Origin: Cheiracanthium punctorium
Taxonomy: Eukaryota; Arthropoda; Arachnida; Araneae; Cheiracanthiidae
Reading direction: 5' to 3'
Assembly (NCBI GenBank): GCA_038373885.1
Contig: JAWZYV010016956.1
Coordinates: 186,001-250,000 of the forward strand
DNA: 64,000 bases
Both the position numbers and the translations under genes were made by a program. Positions 57,982-64,000 of the stretch are shown here, piece after piece. The notes under the pieces were generated by a model. It was not told the DNA's origin, ran no database searches, and was given only the letters and a program-made list of their open reading frames with translations. The number at the start of each line of letters is the position of its first letter. The first letter of the stretch is position 1.

Positions 57982-58181
57982 CATTTTGCAAAACCACACA
58001 AAAAATGAGTAAGAATTGCTTTGAGATGCCACCCTTTTCTCTTAGGAATTGTAGCAATGCAATTACATCCTCAGTGTTGTTACACAATGATCCTTTCAAT
58101 GATGCAATGTTCAAACCCTCTTCTGGATTGGGAGAGAGGATGGAAATCTCGGGTATTAGATTGGTGTGGGGGAACTCGCGC
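57982..58181 (-). CDS. candidate internal exon, unidentified
   Basis: On the minus strand an acceptor-like ...GTAACACAG at 58182 and a donor AATG|GTAAGC (57976-57981) bracket 200 bases open in one frame. The peptide includes EFPHTNLIPEISILSPNPEE, KGSLCNNTEDVIALLQFL and GGISKQFLLIFCVVLQN, compositionally ordinary for a globular or helical protein. No ATG starts it, consistent with an internal exon. I recognise no family. The mariner relic ends only 80 bases downstream. The plus strand also has an open frame here, so chance is a real alternative. Confidence 0.3.
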
Positions 58182-58377
58182 CTGTGTTACACCTGTGACA
58201 CGAAAGTTATTGATTTGAGTAGGAAGTTGGATGCTCCTTCGTTAGCCCAATGAAACTGGTACACTGCAAACGATAAAGTTGTATCAATTATGAAATTTGT
58301 TGGTAGGGTGGGGGCGGTTCTTGCGGAATGCGTCAACTTCGGGAAATTTTACAGCGAAATTCTATATTTTAAAAAAA

Positions 58378-58397
58378 ATGGGGGGGGGGGGGGGGGA
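58378..58397. repeat. poly-G tract
   Basis: About 19 G in a row with one possible end ambiguity. Confidence 0.85.
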
Positions 58398-58546
58398 GAA
58401 AGTTTCATAAAAGGCAATTGTTTTTAGTTTATTACATCCTGAGATTTTTTCCCCCAGACCTTGCAGCGATTAGTTTATTTTGTGCTCCAGGTCGGTGAAG
58501 CAGGTTTACCTTTCAAACAATCCTTAATTAACCTTGTAAGTAAAAA

Positions 58547-58757
58547 TAAGTAAAAACTTTGTGAAAAAGCACATATAAAGTAATATTTATAACAAGATAC
58601 GATCGTTTCGACTGAAAATTCAGTCTTCGTCAGTTAAAGTTGTTCGTCTCGCAAAACAGTGGGAACTAACGGCTTTGACTGAATGAATTTTCAGTCGAAA
58701 CGATCATATATTGCTTTAAGTACCATTTTATGTGTGTTTTTCACAAAGTTTTTATTT
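58547..58757 (-). mobile_element. Penelope-like inverted termini with hammerhead-like core
   Basis: Arms 58547-58626 and 58676-58757 are inverted copies (AAAACTTTGTGAAAAA, AGTCGAAACGATC). On the minus strand the left arm gives CTGACGA (58633-58627), a 6-bp stem with loop (58625-58610), GAAA (58609-58606), a short ACG/CGT stem III and a GUA cleavage-type triplet. One extra A follows CTGACGA. AACAA/TTGTT could form part of stem I. Confidence 0.5.
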
Positions 58758-59589
58758 ATTTTAACATTTAAAACCATTATTTTGAGTGTTTCTGTAACCT
58801 TGTATAGTATACTTGCATATAACCTTGTATAGTAATCACTTTAGCTCAATCTAAAAGACTATACACTTATTGACCGATGTAAAAAACGAACTTTTTTAGT
58901 GGCGTAAAATACTTTTGTAAATTATTACTTATAGATTTAAATTACACTAATATTGTTGCATGTCTTTTTGAAAGACTGCGATAACGGTTTTAATGCGATA
59001 CATTAACCACGGAAAACAGAAACACTAAGTTATTTATACGTGATTGACGCATGATAACTATTCGTTTGAATATATACATTATCGGTAATATAATTTGACC
59101 GCATAACAAATAAAACTACATAAAGCCATAATAAAATCTGTGTATAAAAGTTTGAATGAATCTTCATAAATCAGTGATTTGCCTTTTATAAAACAACCGC
59201 TACACAGATTTGTTAGGCGGTGGATACTTCACACAACGAAAATGAACAGTTTCTAGGTTAGTTGAAATTGTAAAAATTTTGGGGTGAGGGTGTAATGAGG
59301 AAAAATCTTTTCCAGAAACACAAAATCTACACAATTTTGCTGCTGTTAGATTTTTCGTTTTGTGTACCCTCATCGCACAAGTTTAAACGGGGGCAGTTAT
59401 CCCCCTCTTGCCCGTCCGTTATAAACTTAAGCTGGCAACTGGAATATTAGAATCCCCCCTTTTTTTTTCTCTCCCAAGTGTCTGCAGTCGCATTGCAGTG
59501 CTTAATTTTCAAAATACAGTCAAACTCCGTTAGTGGATCACTCTCGGGATCACTTAAAAGTAACGTATTCAGCGAAGTGACTTCTTAAG

Positions 59590-59785
59590 TGAGTTTATAT
59601 GAAATATAAAACGAAATTCTGCCCCAAAAAATGTTTTATTGATTCATCAAAATTTTGGTTGGCTCTATATTTCAAAGAAATTTTTGTTGAATCAACAAAA
59701 TTTTTCAACCAAATTTTCAATTCAACCAAATTTTTGTTGACTGAACAAAATTTTGTTCAACAAAACATTTTTCTCTGTGTAAATG
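59590..59785 (+). repeat. cryptic repeat of AAATTTTTGTTGA palindromic words
   Basis: CAACAAAATTTTTCAACC, CAACCAAATTTTTGTTGA and GAACAAAATTTTGTTCAAC recur in alternation. The apparent 78-codon frame at 59599-59835 follows from this low-complexity pattern. Confidence 0.6.
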
Positions 59786-60099
59786 ATTATATAATAAGTT
59801 CGTCTATAATTAATTTAAATAATTACATAAATTAGTAGAACTTAATGAAAGAATAGTTAATAAAGACAGTACTTTGTACTTATCGCTCTACAATCTGTCG
59901 CATTGAATCTGTCATCGTAAGGAAGTCGAAACGAGGAATAATCCTGGAAAAATTTCTCAAATTTGTTGATAAGGCAAACAATCTTTTAAAGGAAAAATGC
60001 AGACAGTCGTACTCAATAAAACTGTTTTTGGAGATAACACTGGCAAAGAAATGGGACCTATTTTGTATATAAGTACAGTAAGCGGAGTACAATATGTGA

Positions 60100-60152
60100 A
60101 AAGTTTTTTTTTTTTTTTTTTTTTTTAAAAGCCAAAAAAAAAAAAAAAAAAA
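60100..60152. repeat. poly-T then poly-A tracts
   Basis: T-tract 60104-60126 and A-tract 60135-60152, able to pair as a hairpin. Confidence 0.8.
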
Positions 60153-60479
60153 GCTCAGGACTTCTAAAATAGGATGTGATATACGGAGTGACGTCTTATA
60201 CAGGTGATTTACTAACGAGGTTTTACTCGTTTTGCTTTTTCGATGTTCGTTTTTTGTCTGTATTTGGATTACGTGGCAATAATTACTGTCCTTATAAGCG
60301 TCACGTCCTCTGCTTATTATTTAGAAAGACTGTTTCAAATAAAATTGTTTTTGAAATGGGGAGGGGGGGGGGGATTCTGGGTTCTTGATTTGCATGCAGC
60401 GGAAATGAGGGCCTCTTGTCATTACTTTCCATAAGGGCCAGGCTAATGATAGTTTTCGCTTCATTTGCGTTGTACTTAC

Positions 60480-60560
60480 TTTTGACGTTGCACAACCCGC
60501 AGAAACCCGCATGCATCTTTTTATAACCACATCCGCAGTACTTTGTTTTTATTTCAATGT
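60480..60560 (-). CDS. candidate micro-exon with a Cys-rich zinc-ribbon-like motif
   Basis: On the minus strand a pyrimidine-rich tract ending TTCAATTCACAG (60561-60562 is the AG) precedes 81 bases, and the consensus donor A|GTAAGT (60474-60479) follows. Only one frame is open through it. The peptide contains KYCGCGYKKMHAGFCGLC, a Cys-x-Cys and Cys-x2-Cys pair spaced by nine residues, suggestive of metal binding. No matching neighbouring exons could be identified. It is the best host-exon candidate here, but short enough to be coincidence. Confidence 0.35.
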
Positions 60561-60955
60561 CTGTGAATTGAAATCCATTAAAAGGATGGGGGAGGGTGAC
60601 TTTTTATGTTTAACTTTCGCATTCGAAAGTTATTTGTATTGGTTTGTATTTTAATTGAAGAAATATTACACTGACCTGGAATTAGGGAATGGAGAAATAT
60701 CGGGAAGTTTACTGTTGCTGTAAAATATGAGAGAAAAATCAGGGAATTTAATATAAAACGGTAAGAACAGGACGTCTTATACAGGTGACGACTAGAACTG
60801 AACAGGTGACGTTTTAAACTGCAATTCGTATAAGAGGACCTTTTGTACCTGTTTGCACTTATGCATTTAAAAAAACGTAATTTTCTTCACAATTTTACTT
60901 TTTACTTAGCATTAATTTCATTATTAATTCTGAGCTTAAAGCAGCTCTGCATTGC

Positions 60956-61017
60956 AAAGAAAAAGTTGTTTTGCTTTGCCTGCCTCAAAGAAAAAGTTGT
61001 TTTGCTTTGCCTGCCTC
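60956..61017 (+). repeat. exact 31-bp tandem duplication
   Basis: Two identical units beginning AAAGAAAAAGTTGTTTTGC abut at 60986/60987. The lack of divergence implies a recent event. Confidence 0.92.
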
Positions 61018-61332
61018 AGTTCTCTAAACGAGTACTTATTGAAGTTTTCAATTTATGCAACTTAAAAAATACTTGTTAAAAATAGGTTAATGTGTAAAAT
61101 CAGTAATTTCAGTTAAAGATTTATGTCTTGAGGAAAGCTAAAATGTGCTAATAAAGACAGTCTTCTGGTTTTATTGATCTTTGATTATTTGTAAAATATA
61201 GGCCTACGTTTAGGCTAAATCGTAAATATAAGTATTAGTTTATTTGAGTGTTTATAGATTTTTAATGGTCTTTTCGCGGATTATTAAACTGCTTCGCAAA
61301 AAAAGTAGAATTGCCCACAAAATTGCCCCAGA

Positions 61333-61770
61333 TACAGTAGCCCCTCTTTATATCGGCGTTTGTCGTTAAATGAAGAAAATACGGGATATATCCGGCGGAG
61401 AGGAGGGTGTGATAGGATAAAATTTTACTTTTATGGACACATGCACTTAATATATTAAAATCAATAGTGTGAATAGGTAATTATTTAAATAATAAACATA
61501 GAAGTTTAATTTGCATGTTTAAACTTTAGTTTAAAAAAAAGAATGCATTTCAAAGGCATATCTGTTTTGACTTACGTTTCTTAACTTGCTTTGCAGAAAA
61601 GATCAGTGAGCAAAAATTAAAATGCATCTCATTATGTGATTGGAGTTTTTAATGTAAATGTGTGTTTTCTCAAATAAAATAACCAAACAAAAAAGTACGG
61701 GGGGGGGATAAGAGACTTAAAGAGCGCGATATATACGGATGCACTATATACAACGAGGGAGTACTCTACT
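61333..61770. mobile_element. pogo/Tigger-like MITE candidate
   Basis: Left TA then CAGTAGCCCCTCTTTATATC; right ACTATATACAACGAGGGAGT with TACTCTACTA. The ends are imperfectly inverted (CCCTC..TATAT). No ORF. Confidence 0.4.
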
Positions 61771-62900
61771 ACTCAAATTGTAATTGCTTGACTATCGCAA
61801 TTCTGCTTATTTCCTAGTTTATATGGTATGCGCCTACTCCTAAACATTTTGTAAGTGAAAAATTGTTAATGTTTCTTAGTTAAACTGATAAATACGTGCC
61901 CTTAGACCAGTGATTCCCAACTGGTGGTCTGCACAGGTTCAAAGTAGTCCGCGATGTAGGTTTGTTGAAAATATTTAATTGCTGTAGAAAAAAGTCCCAA
62001 TAAATCCTATTAACCTCGGGAAGGCAGAAATTCAACGCCTGATACTTTCATTTCTTATCTAATTATCTTATAATTAATTGTTTTTTTTTTAACATTTACA
62101 TGGCTATTTTTTTTTCAAAAATTTATTTTTAAAAGTTTAGTTTAATCAATACATATTGTGCGTGAAGAATATTTTTCTCTACTTAATTTGGAGGGGGGGG
62201 GAGTCCCCCTCCACCCTTAACATTTTTCGTTCTTCTTTTTCAGGGGGGGGTGATATTTGAAATGTTCAAAAATTTTATTAAAAATAATTGCATTACACAA
62301 TTTATTTTAAAGCTTATCTAATCTATAGATCATGAAACATGAAAATTTGTGTTGTATGTTAATATAACTTGCTTGCATAATTAAGTTTATTTTTTTCCTG
62401 AGGCCTTTGGATTGCAAATCGGACATTTAGGAAGAACCATTCATTCGTAAGGCATTTTTGGATTCAAAATAGAAATCTATCTCATTCAAAACCTTTTTTT
62501 TTTTTAATCCCCGTCTTTTTGGCCGACGATATTGTCAACTCCCATGGGCAGGGCTGTAATTTTTTTTTTCCTCCGTTATCCTTTTTCAAGTTTGAAAATG
62601 CTGTATCATTTTGAAACATCCTACTTGTTCTTGCTTTTTATTACTGCTCCATGTGTAAAGCCATTGCATGTGTGTATGCATTTCTGAAAGAGAGGGAGGA
62701 GACCGCAAGGCTGGGGAAAAAGGCCTACTTCCTCCATTTGTTCCAGAGCAGAGGTTGCGCTAAAAGTTTGTGTGATACTACTCCGCAGGAGAGTGAAAGC
62801 TTTTTTTTTTTTTTTATCTGCATGAGAAGGCGAAACACCCCGGCTTACAATGCGCAAGACGTCCGTAATGGGGCCACTCAATTGTTGCAGCCGTAATTAT
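61771..62900. other. spacer with hAT-like word
   Basis: CAGTGATTCCCAACTGGTGG at 61910 resembles a hAT end without a partner. G-tract near 62193. Frames at 62621-62896 overlap on both strands and are not recognised. Confidence 0.35.
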
Positions 62901-62959
62901 TGCATTGTGAGTATGTATCTTCCCGAGATCTTTGGAAGTGTCCCTCTTTTCATCTCGGG

Positions 62960-63260
62960 AGTAGAGCCGTCCTCCCCTATCTGGAGAAAGCCGGGTGGAC
63001 CAGTCCCGCATCCGGCGTCAGCTGAGTGATGTGACGTCATGGGTTGGCGCTTCCTGCCTACACTCACCGTTACGTCATGCCACGCCCACCGATTGAAGCA
63101 CGTGCTTGATGTCACGTGATAGCCACTGTGGTAGCGGCTAGGGAGGAAGGGTGTCTCTTATAATTGGCTATTTATCGCTGTAAGACATTTTGGTTGGCTG
63201 CCTTTCTTGGAGTGTGAGAAGATAGTTTCTCTGCGGTTTCTTCCTCCGGAGTGGTATTTG
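62960..63260. promoter_or_regulatory. candidate promoter block
   Basis: A dense set of classic elements lies in a G+C-richer unique stretch: TGACGTCA (63032-63039), TACGTCA (63071-63077), CACGCCCACC (63081-63090), CACGTG twice (63099, 63113) and ATTGG (63173). No ORF with a known domain is attached; the gene, if any, may lie beyond the window. Confidence 0.4.
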
Positions 63261-63719
63261 CTCATTTATTGTCTTTGGGAAGAGAGCAAAGGCAAGCCTT
63301 GCCAATTTCAGCCTTGCCAAGTGTAATACGAGCACGCCTTATGTTTCTGTGTGTTGCTTAGCTTTAATTCTTTTTTATGCATTTGTTCCAGTAATAGTCG
63401 TAACTTACTGAAGGCAAGAGGGGGGGGGGCTCCCACTACCACTCCCCCGAAATGTTACATGCTAATTTACTCCAATGGTTCCAGTAACAATGTAAGGCTT
63501 CTATAAACGAAGTATCAAAAAATTATTCCAATCATCACCTTTGATTTCCCCTACTATAGAACGTTAACACGGTTGTGTTAATTTTTAAAATTACCCCTTA
63601 CCTGAATTTATTACATGCATTTTTAGTCTACAAATTTGTCTCGATTTGCTTACACGAATACTGTGATAGTTTTTGGTTTTACTTACGGAATCCATTAATT
63701 TGTCTAACGCACTTTCAAG

Positions 63720-64000
63720 AATTCGCGTCTGTAGGCCGTAATGTATAAGAATTCTCTTTTTATAGTCTTGTTCAAAAACTATAAGTCTTACACACATCAA
63801 AATCTACACATATTGTGGGACGGTCACCTGTAATAAACACAACCAATTTGAACTTAAGTTCAAATCGTCATTTTAGACACTAACACGCTTTAAATGGTTT
63901 GCGTCCACAGGTCGTAATGTATAAGAATACGTTTTTGTAGCCCTGGGGAAAAAAAAAAAAAAAAAAAAGCTATTGGTCCTATACAAACCAAAATCAGTAC
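63720..64000 (+). repeat. diverged direct repeat, period ~175, running off the window
   Basis: GTAGGCCGTAATGTATAAGAAT (63732) recurs as ACAGGTCGTAATGTATAAGA (63907), with further matches on both sides (CATCAAAATC/AACCAAAATC). A 20-base perfect palindrome ATTTGAACTTAAGTTCAAAT lies between them (63845-63864). Confidence 0.7.

Noticed and set aside
59599..59835. 78-codon ORF with repeated TKF/NQIF words.
   Set aside because: Low-complexity AAATTTTTGTTGA repeats generate it.
1..64000. CRISPR arrays, rRNA operons, phage or plasmid genes, complete LTR retrotransposon.
   Set aside because: No regularly spaced short repeats with unique spacers, no rRNA motifs, no operon-like ORFs, and no long direct terminal repeats with primer-binding site or reverse transcriptase motifs were seen.

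Overview
The window is eukaryotic and almost wholly non-coding: AT-rich, full of long homopolymer tracts, with very short ORFs and a dense, layered collection of decayed transposons. I see no complete gene, rRNA, bona fide tRNA, CRISPR array, operon or other prokaryotic feature. A metazoan, probably an arthropod (perhaps a chelicerate), fits best. The reasons are an arthropod-type mariner relic, TTAA-targeting piggyBac-like MITEs, many hAT miniatures, tRNA-derived SINEs and Penelope-like termini. The species assignment is inference.

Layout. 0-9 kb: AT-rich spacer with scattered DNA-transposon ends, a pogo-like MITE and a SINE with a clear target duplication (7.6 kb). 9.4-14 kb: three copies of a TTAA-flanked foldback MITE (TF-MITE), one of them sitting exactly at the joint of a tandem duplication, plus a second MITE family (M2). 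14.7-17.3 kb: a diverged ~120-bp tandem array and a 242-bp tandem duplication. 19-25 kb: another TF-MITE, M2, and a hAT MITE with an exact 8-bp target duplication. 25-31 kb: ordinary spacer, short duplications, a full SINE. 32-34.6 kb: three TF-MITEs, one of a divergent subfamily. 36 kb: a TATA box, three CACGTG sites and an ORF encoding the N-terminal half of a THAP zinc finger. 37.4-40.6 kb: an older repeat split by a 2.6-kb insertion that carries a broken THAP gene and a GC-rich minisatellite. 41.3-46.4 kb: a duplicated 124-codon ORF whose second copy is split by a 3.3-kb THAP-bearing transposon, itself containing a SINE, a MITE and a hAT MITE. 47.8 and 58.6 kb: Penelope-like termini with hammerhead-like cores. 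48.9-50.2 kb: two hAT elements. 54.9-57.9 kb: a mariner relic invaded by a 2.0-kb hAT-like element (itself invaded several times) and by a 258-bp hAT MITE. 58-60.6 kb: two candidate minus-strand exons. 63 kb: a promoter-like block.

Transposon calls rest on terminal inverted repeats, target-site duplications, internal copies and empty sites read by eye. Host-gene calls are few and weak. The most interesting items are the covarying palindrome in the TF-MITE ends, the empty-site evidence for nested insertions, the THAP fragments, the hammerhead-like motifs, the excess of TGACGTCA sites and the two candidate exons.
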